A stretch of DNA of 64,000 nucleotides from Harmothoe impar (GCA_947462335.1 OX381707.1:62287773-62351772); one strand, 5' to 3'. Counted from the first letter of the stretch, positions 51,061 through 62,235 are shown. A program made the numbers and translations. The notes: generated by a model from the sequence alone, not told the origin.

Positions 51061-53775
51061 CTTTTTCATGAAGAATCCCTCAGAGAAGCGTCTCTTCTCC
51101 TTGCGTGGCTTGGTGCTCTGCTCCCCACCTTCCTCTTCGTCCTTATCGTCCAGCTCAGACTCAGGGTCAGCAATGCGTCCATTCCACTCCTCCTCACCAC
51201 CGAGGGCGCCACCCATCACACTCCCGGGGTCCGAGTCATACTCCTCATCCGTCGCCAGGGGCGGTGGGGTCACCATGTTGCCCCGGAACGGGGGTGTGGA
51301 CTTTGGACGCTCCGGAAGTGGTCGCTCGCGCATGGGTGTTCGCCACCCTGTTTTGGGTGGGAGTGCTGGGGGCTTTCTGTCGGGCACAGGGGGTTTGGTG
51401 AGCACTGGCACTGCAGGCACGAGGAACTCATGCTGATGATGACCAAACTGTGACATGGGCTGATGAGTGATACTAGCAGGTTGGAAAACCCTCGGACTTA
51501 ACTTATGAGGGTCAACAATGTCACTGGCGGTCACCCCTTGCGAGCGGATACCCTTCACGGTGCGCGAGTTAGTCGTTGCCATTCCATTGTTGTTGCTGTT
51601 TGTGGAGTCATTTGAGCGCAGGGATTCGGCATCGCTCCCAGATTGCTCCATAAAGCGTTGTTGCGCCTGAGACTGCATGTATTTATGCATGCTCTTTCTG
51701 AGGTTATCGGCACTGTTCTGCTTGTCAAGGACATCAGTGGGCGGAGCTCGCAGACTGACTCCTCTGGGGTCTGGCATGACGCGGAGGTTAAGCCTATCGA
51801 AGGTACTACTGCTATTCCCTTGTGCGTGTGCCACAAAGGAGGCATCATTGCTGCTCATGGATGTGTTGACATTAGAGGACAGGCTGTGCTCTGAGGTACC
51901 TGACTGGTACTGCCGCATGCCGGCCGGTATCATGGTACTCAGGTCTGACTCACCGGTGGACTTATACATACTCCCATCTGCAGGGTGGAAAGCTGACCGC
52001 TCGGCCGTCCAATTCAGGGAGGAATCTTGGCTGGACGAGGCATTATGTGCGTCTGCAGTAGTGTTGGCCCCATTGGGCATGTCAACCACATAGACTTGGT
52101 CTGCGTTAGCTGCTTGGTCTATGGTACCAAAGCCGAGACCGCTATCGCTGTTACTACTATTACTCTCACTATTCCTCGGCCCATGCTGCTGTGGTTGCAG
52201 TTGTTGTTGTTGATGCTGTTGTTGTTGCACTGCCCTGTTCTCATTCAGTGCTTCTACCTCTGCATCATTCGACACACTATTTCTCTTCCGGCAGATCTTG
52301 GTGATGTGTTTTACAGCCACTGAAGCAAACTGCGGGAATTCCTGGCAAAACTGAGTGACAGGATCCAAGATGCACTGGACCCCAAAACTTCTTGCCTTCT
52401 GCATGTGTACACTGTGGACAGCCATATCAGGGTCCACCATAAACACATGACAGGAGCTACCCGCGAGCAGGATGTCCTCCGGAGGACCTGCCTGCCCATC
52501 CACATCATCTCGATGCAATGTGACAATGCCGAAGAACCGCTTGTCATCTGGACAAGTTCCGCTGAAGGCAATCCTCTCTGCAGCATAGAGCGCTACTATA
52601 CTTCCCAGGGCGTTCGTCATCCGAATCCCTCCAATGTATATATCCATAAGGACTAATGTATGCACACGATGGTCCACCCGCAGTCTCCGCACTGCACTTC
52701 GGATGGACTGCTGTCGCGAGCAGGGCATGTGTGAGTCCCTGGGCATCTCCACAGAACCGACATAGCCGACAATAATCCTGATACTTGGCTGTTTGGGGTC
52801 ACCCACTGGAATGCCCCCTGGTACAGGCTGAATAACCTGGGGTTGAATGGATGGATAGAGGATGTTGGATAGGTCCTGTGCTGTCATCATATTAGAGTGA
52901 GGTTGCTGGTGCTGGACAGGAGGAGGTGGCATCTCCCTACCACCATGACCATGGAATCCCTGGGGGATCCCCAGGTTCTCCGGTTGGCTCTGGCTCTTCA
53001 CCATCCTCATCTCGCGGGTGATGATGGTGTGCTTGGTGCCCTGGGGAGGTCGGATAGGGGCTGCCCCTGCGCTGGCATGTTTCTGCCGTCGCGGGTAGAC
53101 AGCAACACTGAGAGGGTCCATATTTTCAACACCTCTCCCAATAGGAACAGTAGGTGGTTGTAATTGGCCTGGTTGGTTATGTTGGTACCAAACTCCCCCC
53201 TGCGGAGTATGGTCCATTTGGCCATGACGATGCCCTCGCGAGCCCCCATCTCGGCCGTAGCGCTCCACAACAGGACTTAACCCTCTGGATCGGATTTGGG
53301 CCACTTGCTTCTTCTGCTGCGGCTGTTGTATATTCCCACCTGATCTACCTCGGACATTATCTGATCGCTCTCGTCCGAAACCATTGGGCCCATCCCTCTC
53401 ACTCTTACCCTGGTGCTGCCTCAAGCGTACCCTGTTCGGATACTTATTTTTGGGTCGGGCCTGGAAGTCGTCGTCCGAGGAGTCTGAATCATTATCGTTC
53501 TCTGCAATGACCAGTGTTAATGTACCACTGGAGGAACCAATGAGACGCACTACTTCATCGTGAGAGGCCTTGGACACATTAAGGTTGTTAACATGGAGCA
53601 GGTAGTCTCCGGTCTTGAGCCCGGCGCGGTCGGCCGGACTACCCGCCACGATACAGCTGAGGATACATGGTTGCTGACCTGAGATGGTAAAGCCGTACCC
53701 GGTCTTACCACGACTCACATCCACCGTTTTGGTGCCATGCGTATGGCGCTTCTTCCTCCGCCGGTGGTTGTTCAT
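51061..53775 (-). CDS. RGS12: RGS12-type regulator of G-protein signalling, large first coding exon (PDZ + PTB)
   Basis: RGS12 proteins are multidomain scaffolds that speed GTP hydrolysis on Gi/o alpha subunits and link G-protein, Ras/MAPK and receptor signalling. This exon gives 905 codons before the donor AAAAAG|GTAGG at 51060. Residues 16-94 form a PDZ domain with the GYGFT ligand loop, followed by SPADRAGLKTGD and an acidic D/S cluster (94-103). Residues about 330-497 form a PTB domain (IRIIVGYVGSVEMP; RRFFGIVTLH-like DKRFFGIVTLH). A Gln-rich run (517-530), a long Ser/Asn-rich linker and proline motifs such as PPALPPK near 801-813 follow. The chosen ATG matches the family start just before the PDZ, and a CTATTCCAG acceptor lies only 7 bp upstream, so 5' UTR exons lie further right. 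The ORF runs on to 50956 only by intron read-through. RGS, RBD and GoLoco exons were not found to the left. Confidence 0.9.
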
Positions 53776-53841
53776 TGTGGACCTGGAATAGAGAGAAGAT
53801 TCTCTATTACTTACACAGTTTCATACATGTATTGTGTTTAC

Positions 53842-54206
53842 CAGTGTTGCCGAAAACTTTTTCTCAACGCAGGCCAAGGTGGCCTGCGTCTTGGCATCTT
53901 ACGCAGGCCATTTCATACTCACGCAGGCCATATGAGTACATATGAATTTTGATATTTCAAGGTACCTTCATAAACTTCATTATAACTTGTTTTACTATGC
54001 AAAAACTTTAAAAAATTGCAAATATATTCAATTTTACAAATGTGGCCCTATCTTCGCTTCTAATTGGCCGATTTGAAAAATTCTTTCACCATTAGGAAGC
54101 TGAGATCATGGCAGGCCATTGTGGCCTACGTCCTAAGGCCCTACGCCGGCCATTAAGATTCTACGCCGGCAAAAGCCGGCGTACCGGCGTTATTTCGGCA
54201 ACACTG
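53842..54206. mobile_element. hAT-like MITE with ACGCAGGCCA arm
   Basis: The ends are CAGTGTTGCCGAAA and TTTCGGCAACACTG, flanked by GTTTAC on both sides. The left arm repeats ACGCAGGCCA and the right arm has CTACGCCGGC words. The core, CTTCTAATTGG...ATTTGAAAAATTC, is shared with the elements at 50.5 and 56.5 kb. Confidence 0.75.
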
Positions 54207-54210
54207 GTTT

Positions 54211-56460
54211 ACCCTGAAAAGTATCTTTAGAGTCAAACGTTCTCAAATATACGCGAAAATCAAACATGCAGCAACAAAAGATGCAGCTTTGAGTATTTGA
54301 ATACGTTCATTAATGGTATCTAAACTGTGCTGTATAAAAGAGACGTTTTTGGGCTTTCACTACTTACAATTTTCATTCTTTTTCTGAAACGATGAGTAAA
54401 CATCTCTCCTAACGCATAAAATTATTGGTATCAGAAAAAAACACCTTACCGACCATACCTTTTTTTGACCATGTTACCTAAACACAAATGATTTTATACT
54501 TTTTAGGTCTACTGGGACGGTTATACTGTAGACCCACTATATCGACACACTCTATGAGGTCTGCTTTATATGGCACTCCCACACAACAGCTGTGTCCACA
54601 CATCAATAAACCATGTGCAGCTGATCCGGTGCGGCTATTGTCATTTTAATAGAACTAATCAAATAGAGTTGTATAATATTTTCAGCAATGCTACAAAACA
54701 AGCTTTAGGGTACATAACGGTCAGTATATACTCCAGTATTGAAACAGAATTTGAACAGTACACATTTCCTTTGTCTCTTATATCTAGATCCATTAATATT
54801 TTAATCAATACAAAAACATCAGGGACAACTGCAGAATCCATTTTCAGCTGAATACCCCCATCCTTTTACACTGACCTTTTTCTATTAATAATAATATAGT
54901 AATTTGTATATCGTGAATGAGTTTTCGACTTCTGATCTGTTACTAGTGTCACCAGTCATAGCTAAAATTAAAATCATCCATATTGTGGTATTTCCAATGT
55001 TAAAAACACCACATTAAGTTAATGGGTTCCTTAGACCAGAAGATTCCACCAGCTGTGTCTAGGGTTTTGCATCTCATTTTAATACCAACATGTCATGTTA
55101 GCTTGGCGGTGACCACACCTACAAGTCCAAACCAATATTAGTATGCAGATTCCATGTAAAGAGGTGAAGTAGACCACAAAGGCTGGGCCGAGTGAACATG
55201 TTACACCGCTCGTGCCCCTTGTTGACGGCAAGGGGCCATGTGTGGGTTAGGTCAGAGTTGGTGGGCACCGGGCCAGCTTGCCACAGTGTTGGATACATTT
55301 ATAGTGTAGTTACATTTATGTACATGTAGGGCCTATGTTGGTAGGCCTACAATATATCACTTAAAAGACCAATTTGCTGCATCATCGTTTTTGATTAGAG
55401 TATCTACAACCCGCAGAGGATTTTGGGAATATTTTCTATCTTTTTTACAATATATAATTATCTATGCAGGTAATCAAATGTAGGCCTGGACTGATGAGTT
55501 CTATGTTTGAACTATGTACGGTATTATACTGCTTTCAATCGTGAGGAAAACTTTAATATTTCATTTGAATGCCTACTTGTATTTAACATTCTCCATGGGG
55601 AACGTTGGCCCGACGTGTTTGTGTTACCTAAGTGCCTTTTCGTCGACTATGAATATGATGCATTAATGCAGCCCTGGAAAGTTTAGGCCTACTCGCATTC
55701 ATGCATCATATGCCGACCCGTTGGGAATATGTCGACCTGAAGGTAGCCTAGGGCTAGGCATAATGCATGCACCATCAGTGAATGTACCACATTCACTGAT
55801 GAGCTACGGTACTACAGGTGCTCAGGGATTTTCTTAATGAGCTAAATGACGCACTCACAGCTAGATCATAAGAAGTTCATGAGTCAATGCAACACTATGC
55901 ACGTCAGTGCATGGCCATGGTCAGCCAAATTTCAAGGGGTGGGGGAATGAGTTCATAGGATGTACCAAGTGCTCAGTCACACCTATCGAGGTGTGAATAC
56001 CCAACATTGGGTATCTGACAGGAGATTTCCACACCTACTTCTGGGGTAGGCCTATATCAGTCGAAAACTGACCCTAGCCCTAGACTCAGGCCTACACAGT
56101 GGCTCCTCATTGAGCACCAGAATAGGGGGCGAAAGCCTACCTGTTTACTTTTAGTTGTGCGGGTCACAAAAACTCTCGAATCAGGACCGGAAACCACGGC
56201 GCGGTATGCTTTAAGTATGGACGCTTTTGAAACTATGAAGATTTCTTATTCCAGGTGATTCTCCTACCTAAACCATGATATAGGGGAGCAGGGTACATGC
56301 CTGACACATATTTATCTAAAGGCATTTCCAGTAGAAATCTCCCTTTGCTGAGAAATAATATTTTTTCCGAAATACCCCATAGCGTGACATCGCTTCCTGT
56401 CCTGATTCGAGGGTATAAAATCACCCGTTTTTTGCGTGGCATCGGATAACTTTCACACCC
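54211..56460. other. no recognisable gene (upstream region of the RGS12-type gene)
   Basis: AT-rich sequence, then from 55.3 kb many TAGGCCTA-type words. Only chance ORFs below 100 codons. The 5' UTR exons of the RGS12-type gene may lie here or further right, but cannot be picked out. Confidence 0.4.
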
Positions 56461-56461
56461 T

Positions 56462-56824
56462 CAGTCTTTGCAAAAACTTTTTCGGCATGCAGGACAGTCG
56501 GTCCTGCAGCTAGCCCATTTTGCAGGACCGGATATATTTCTGCAGGACCGGATACCAAAATCTAAGTTTTTACATAATATTTAGAATAGAATAGCATTTA
56601 TAAAAGAAAATAATAACAAAAACTTGCTATAATTTGCCTAGAATATTAGAGTGCACTCTAGAATTTGAAACTTCAGTTCTAGTTGGAATATTTGAAAAAT
56701 TCATTCAGTTTTGGAAAGCCCAGAATGTGAAGGACATCAGGTCCTGCAACACCAGTCATTCTGCCGGACCAGAGCCATTTTAGGCGGACATTGCCACTGT
56801 CCGGCAGGATTTGGTAAAGACTGG
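56462..56824. mobile_element. hAT-like MITE with GCAGGACCGGA arm
   Basis: The ends are CAGTCTTTGC and GTAAAGACTG. The arms repeat GCAGGACCGGA and GGTCCTGCA. The core has CTTCAGTTCTAGTTGG and ATTTGAAAAATTCATTC, the same core as in the other three elements. No clear target duplication. Confidence 0.65.
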
Positions 56825-57227
56825 GGTCACCCTATAGCAGAAAGTAGATCTACTGGTGAGCTACGGTAGGCCCTACTTGAGCACCAGACTACAGAGCTGC
56901 ATTCACGCATCACGAGGACAAGTCACAAGGGGAAGAATTATAATAGCTAATATTTAATGCACTGTGCAACCCTCAAAATTAAAGAGGGGTTAAAAGTGGT
57001 TACCCCCCCCCCCCCCCAACTTCCCAAATGAATTAAGGGGTCGAATTTTGAAACCCCTCTCCCAAAATTTACCCCCTTTTGTTATCAAATGAACACTCCC
57101 CTTTGAAATACGGTGGCACAATTATTGGCCATTATTGTAGGCCTAGAGTCTGAGAGAGCAGGCCTATAGTGGCCTATAAGTAGGTCTAGGCTAGGCCACT
57201 ACTCTCTCAGTCACAGTTTAGGGAGGG

Positions 57228-57911
57228 TTCATTATTTATGGCCGGGGGGGGGGGGTGAGCATTTGAGGGGGGGGGACACATTTTTTTAGGGGTATTCCTA
57301 AAAATGTCGCGAATTTAGTACGTTGAAATGTCGCGAATTTTGGTAACAGCCTGTGTTATATTTTACCAAATTATGTCAATATTTTCAAAATTTTCTAAAA
57401 TTTTCCTCAAACTCCCAGCAAATTTCTCACTGCATCACTTTTGACACTCACAATAGCCCACCGTTTTGTCAGTATTCAAAAAAGTGCCGGCCCCATGTAA
57501 GCACTGAGGGTATGGGAGCTTCCAATTTATAAGCGCTGGGGCCCTTAAACTCAACGGTATGTAGGTCAAGTGTCTGAGGTTTGACTTTTATCACTCACCA
57601 GCGAGTATCATGAGACGTTTACACTAAAACACCTTACGAATGGATGTATTAGTTGCAAGGTAGTAAATTGTAGGTAAAAAAGTGCCCAGGATTAAATGCA
57701 TACAATTAGTAGACACCAACATCGTTTTTGTAATAAAGTTGAAAACGATCCAGGGTGAGGGGGCGGGGGGGGCGCTTTTTTTTCAACCTATTCCGAGGGG
57801 GGGGGGGGCCTTTGTTTTTCAACCTATTCCGAGGGGGGGCCAATTATTTTTTACGTATTTGATTTGTCAAATGATCACCCCCCCCTGCCATAAATAATGA
57901 ATCCTCCCTTA
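57228..57911. mobile_element. TIR element with GGGTTCATTATTTATGGC ends and G-runs
   Basis: An imperfect terminal inverted repeat of about 45 bp (GGGAGGGTTCATTATTTATG, then a long G-run) is bordered by TTA on both sides. The interior is rich in G-runs, with no long conserved frame. Confidence 0.75.
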
Positions 57912-58377
57912 GGCTTAGTACATTAAATTAAACTGAGGACTGCTCACTTTTGCCATATTACATTTCAGAATTCCATTTTGTCTTCACTTTTTCTAGGCCT
58001 ACCTGTAACTAATATAGTTATATATAGGCAGTGTCTAGCAGTGTGGCAGTGACATCCATATTCACATGGTCATTTTCTTAAATATAGCCTCATATATAGG
58101 CCTATCTTCTGCATGCTGACTCTGTGAAGATGGTAAACCTATTTACATGTAGGCCTACAGCTGGCTGCCACCTGGTTGACAACAACAAGTCTACTCCAGA
58201 CACCGCTCCCGTCACACACAGATTACAGAACAAAACAAAAGATCAGTGGGTATTCCAAAACTTCTAAACTCACAACAGAATCCAGGTGTACCTCAACTCG
58301 GCACGTTTCCAACTTCTAAACCATGCTTGCTAGACCAGGCATCTTGACCTGGTTGCTTGTCATGGTAGATCTTTGTA

Positions 58378-58593
58378 ATGACACTGATGACATTTCTTGC
58401 AGCGACCACTGCCTCTGCTTGGCGCTCAGCCGTGCCCCTACCACTTTACCAGCGGGCACCTGCACAACTTTCTTCCCCCGGCCCCTTCCCGTTCAAGCCC
58501 TTCCAGCTTCACAATCCTCACCTGTACGCATACGATCCAGCGAGGAAGTTATTCCAGCTTTACTCCTGTCTCAGGGGCACCCATGGTTGGTAA
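58378..58593 (+). CDS. candidate small secreted proline-rich precursor
   Basis: ATG at 58378 opens 71 codons to TAA. The start, MTLMTFLAATTASAW, looks like a short signal peptide with a plausible cleavage after the ASA. The rest is Pro/Leu/Tyr-rich (FPFKPFQLHNPHLYAYDPAR) and ends CLRGTHGW. The region is GC-rich, and two overlapping frames are also open: 58323-58787 starts at ATG and encodes 154 codons. The complementary strand carries a GTGAGG donor at 58521. The ORF may therefore be a by-product of base composition in a promoter region. No known peptide family is recognised. Confidence 0.22.
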   Translation: MTLMTFLAATTASAWRSAVPLPLYQRAPAQLSSPGPFPFKPFQLHNPHLYAYDPARKLFQLYSCLRGTHGW

Positions 58594-58683
58594 TGATCCA
58601 AGTTCTCAGTCACTTTTCTGGGTGGTACACACAGAGTTATCGGTTGGAAATTTCGTACCATAAACATGGACGACGGTTTTGGT

Positions 58684-58752
58684 CACGTGGCTATGTATGG
58701 CGCGCGTTGATTGGATCGAAACGGGCACGGGTCAGTGGCTTGACCTATATAG
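58684..58752 (+). promoter_or_regulatory. promoter-like module: CACGTG, inverted CCAAT box, TATATAG
   Basis: CACGTG at 58684, ATTGG at 58710 and TATATAG at 58746 are ordered as in a plus-strand core promoter. The surroundings are CpG-rich (GGCGCGCG). No plus-strand gene is recognised to the right. The same GC-rich block contains a minus-strand donor (TACAG|GTGAGG, exon end 58522), which could close a 5' UTR exon of the RGS12-type gene. Confidence 0.3.
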
Positions 58753-58947
58753 CCTGGGTAGACTTGCACTCAGCCATGCTGGTTTGATTATTATTTATTT
58801 TACCTGGGGTATGGTAGGACACTTTTTTTTTAAATACCCATGTTACGTACAATCTATTATAGGATAGGGGGCTGTCATTATAGCTTGTGGGTAGATATGG
58901 GAAGTGCATGTTTCCTCATGCCCCTTAGAAAAAGGTGGATAGGCCTA

Positions 58948-59661
58948 AGGGAGTGCTCATTTTTTAACAACAGGGGGGGGGGTGGTGGATTTGGGGGGGG
59001 GGTAAAAAATTTGGACCCCTTGACCGGGGGGGGGTAAAAAATTTAGACCCCTCTTGGGGGGGGCTGAAAAAAAATTCAACCTGTTTTGAGGGAAAAAGCC
59101 CGCGCGTTACTATGCTACAAAGGGGCGCGAACGCGCGCGATTTTCGGCCTGCCGGGGGGGGGGGTAAAAAGTTTCGACCCCTCTAGCGGGGGGGGTGAAA
59201 AAATTCCGCGCGCTCCGCGCGAAATCTCACCGCCCCCCCCTGTCAGTCTCGGACTCCCATACCAACACTGCTCCGTGTCTCTCTGCTGAGTATGGTATGG
59301 GAGCAGACATGCATCTCACTTGAGACCAATTTGCGCCAGTTTGGTGGCGCAAATGGGTGTGTATTGGCCAATACACATCTAAGTACAGAGAGATGCTAAT
59401 CAATATCAAAGGGGTAATAAAAGTAAATGTGGGCTACTGTACAATTAAAGGCGCACTGAGTTGAGGACCTAGCCCTGCCGAGTTTTGTACGCAAATGACG
59501 TCGTGGGTTCAGTGCGCCTTTAACACATATAACTGACAGAGGTATATATAATGTAAAGATGTGGATTGGGATGGGATGATGGCCTGCTCCCAGGCTATCC
59601 AACTGGTAGGATAGGCGCTGGCCGAGGCTGCCCCCCTGTTGTTAAAAAATGAGCACTCCCT
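58948..59661. mobile_element. TIR element with AGGGAGTGCTCATTTTTTAA ends
   Basis: The left arm AGGGAGTGCTCATTTTTTAA with CAACAG and a G-run is matched inverted at the right border. The interior has repeated (G)n-TAAAAAATTTAGACCCCT segments and contains the 79-bp element at 59445. Confidence 0.75.
59445..59523. mobile_element. 79-bp mini-MITE with 15-bp perfect inverted repeats
   Basis: TTAAAGGCGCACTGA and TCAGTGCGCCTTTAA border only about 49 bp of interior. It is nested inside the 59-kb element. Confidence 0.65.
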
Positions 59662-60009
59662 AACATGGCTAAAATAAGATAGGCAGCCTATCTAAGGCTA
59701 CTAGTGTCGGTATTAGGTCTATTTAAAAAAATGTTCCAATTTTTAAAGCAAATTTTTGGCTCTACCCAAACTTTATTTTTATTTTTTGGAAGACATTTTG
59801 GAGTTTTTAGTACCAAAAAATACTTTATTTGTACTGAACATTTTTATTTTACTGAACTTATTAGAGAGGGAGAAATTTCTTCTCAAAAAAGTTGGTAAAA
59901 AAGAAAATCTACCAATCGACCCTATTTTTTTGGGCCATGTTTGATACCTGAATACAACCCTTTGTTTTAGGCCTATTAGGATTATGGGAGACAGTTTCCA
60001 TCAAAACTG

Positions 60010-60240
60010 TATTATATATCCCAGCAAACACGCCTTTACCGGTCCTGTACTGGCCCTAACATGGCAACGGTACTGGGCCAGTACAGGCAATCGGTACTGG
60101 GCCAGTACTGGGGTGCAAATGGCACCAGTACCGGGCCAGTACAGTTTGCCAGTACTGACATGGTACAGGGCCAGCATCGGACCAGTACTGGACCAATGCT
60201 GGCATTTCGGTACTGGGCCGGTACCGGACCGGTTACTGAG
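60010..60240. repeat. cluster 1 of a palindromic GTACTGGGCCAGTAC word
   Basis: About ten imperfect copies of the self-complementary word GGTACTGGGCCAGTACC lie at irregular spacing. Overlapping ORFs on both strands are translations of the repeat. Confidence 0.85.
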
Positions 60241-60679
60241 CACTGTATAAATTATAACGTAGAATCAAAAGCATAAGTGATCTGTTGCAAAATTAACATC
60301 ATATTGTACCTATTGTCCTTCAAGGCCTGAGGACTTAGGCAATCAATCATCATGGTGCAACAACCAGCTACAGTTTAAAGCCAGTAGTATAGCATAACCA
60401 TTTTTGACAGAGATAACACACCTTGCAGGTCTTATGGTTGTGTAATAACCAAGCAAAAGGTGTTTGCAAAGACATGCCCTTTGTTTTCCAGTTGTTTATA
60501 ACATTTAATGTCAAAGTTTGTATTCCATAAGATTTCACAGGAAATCTGTTTCAGCCTAAACTATTTAAAACTATTTTGAAGACTCTGAGGGTCATAGTTA
60601 TAGAGATATCATATGCAACTAAACCCTCAATATCATAAAACATGCACCGGTGACATCTGGTGGTTTCTTTGAAAACTAC

Positions 60680-60880
60680 TGTGCCGGTACCGGCATGGTG
60701 GTAGCGGCATGCCGGTACTGGGCCAGTACCGGCATACCCTTGTATATATGTCGATACTATGCCGGCACAGTGCCAGTACAACCAAGCTTAAATGGCATTA
60801 TAATGGCTCTGTTCTGGCAGTACTGGCCCGGTAGTGCCGGTACTTGCCAGTACAATGACAGTACTGGCCCGGTACAGGTG
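60680..60880. repeat. cluster 2 of the GTACTGGGCCAGTAC word
   Basis: Diverged copies (GCCGGTACTGGGCCAGTACC, CAGTACTGGCCCGGTA) lie 440 bp from cluster 1. The two clusters may be the two arms of one element. Confidence 0.75.
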
Positions 60881-60984
60881 TGTTTAGCTTCTTCATGTAT
60901 TTGGTTACTTGGTACGCCCAGAACATGAGGGTGCACATTGACTGTAGGTGGGTTGTGGCCAATGACTTTGTAAGAGGCATAGGC

Positions 60985-62050
60985 TACTCTAAAATACAGG
61001 ATGGTACAAGTTCTTGTAGAATTTTCTTAACCATAGAAAAATGAACAGATTTATAGCAGGACAGATATTGAGTCATGTGCATGAAACCTGTTGAAAGAAA
61101 AGGTGGCATTGGATTGACTACCCTGCCACCTAGTGTATGGGATGGGAACTCGGGCAAAGGGGTGGTAGACTCCTTTCGGCATTGAAACAGGTTTGCATAT
61201 TATTGGGCATAATCAAAACCGATTGCCCCCTTGTACTCATGGGTAACTTATCTGGATAGAAATATCATAAGGCTAAGGCCAAAACAAAATAAAAAGGTGT
61301 GTTTCAAGCATTTTTCTCAATTTTCGTGAATACTCTTTTTTTCCCAAACATATATATTTTTCTAGATAGTTTTTTTGGTCAGGCAGAACAAGCTGCTTCT
61401 GACTTAAATGGCCTGAATAATTTTCTGATTTTAGAAAATTGTTTGCAAAGGAGTATATCTAACAATTTTGATGTCCCCAGTTAGGACATCAAAATTGATG
61501 GGATATTTTTGGGACCACGGGGCTGACCTCGTGGGTGACTTCTATGGAAATGGGACATTTCTTTATGAAGAATTCGAATGAGTACTTGGACCAGGCATAA
61601 TTGTGGTAACACTCCACCAAGACTTAACCCAATCTCACATAGGACATACTGATCTGGGGTAAAACTGTTATTTTAGTGAAATTCACCGAAGTTGTGACAA
61701 AAGTAATAAGGCTCTAACTGGTATAATAAGGCTTTAATTATATTTCCTTGAATAACAGCAGACTAGGTTGTGTATCTATACAAGAATTATAGCACTTTTA
61801 ATAAGTTTTAGAGTTTTTTGTTTACCCTGAAAAGAGCATAGAACATTTTGTCTATATTAAGACTGATAGCAGTTTGATTTGACTTTGCTGATGGCATAAC
61901 CAATCTGGGTCCAGCCCTCTAGTTCTTTGTCAAAATAATGAGATCTATCAAAACACAACAGTTTGTAGACATAACAGCTAGTAATATGTAACCTCATATA
62001 TGTTATATGTAATAACAACTACTGGGTAAAGCTAATTTAACCCAGGCTCA
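60985..62050. other. no recognisable gene
   Basis: AT-rich intergenic sequence, with the lone repeat arm at 61274 as its only identified feature. Confidence 0.5.
61274..61309. repeat. solitary arm of the AGGCCAAA family
   Basis: AAGGCCAAAAC and AAAAGGTGTGTTTCA are present with no matching right arm nearby. It is probably a decayed copy. Confidence 0.5.
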
Positions 62051-62054
62051 CATC

Positions 62055-62235
62055 ATGTTAATGTGTCGTCATGCAACACCAATGCAGTGCGGACGAGCAA
62101 ATCGGAGGCACTACATTGGTGCAGCATGCCAACCTTTGGGAGCTCAACCCAGTAGGTAGGGTTGGCACCCAGGGGTTGGCATGATACATCAATGCAGCAC
62201 TGATGATCTACTCACTGGAGTGTAGCGAGTTTGTA
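62055..62235. repeat. decayed member of the CCCTTTAAGGACGG family
   Basis: Only the core words (GCAACACCAATGCAGTGC, ACATTGGTGCAGCATGCC) are recognisable, and the ends are gone. Similar core fragments lie at 55650-55790 and 56885-56975. Confidence 0.45.
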
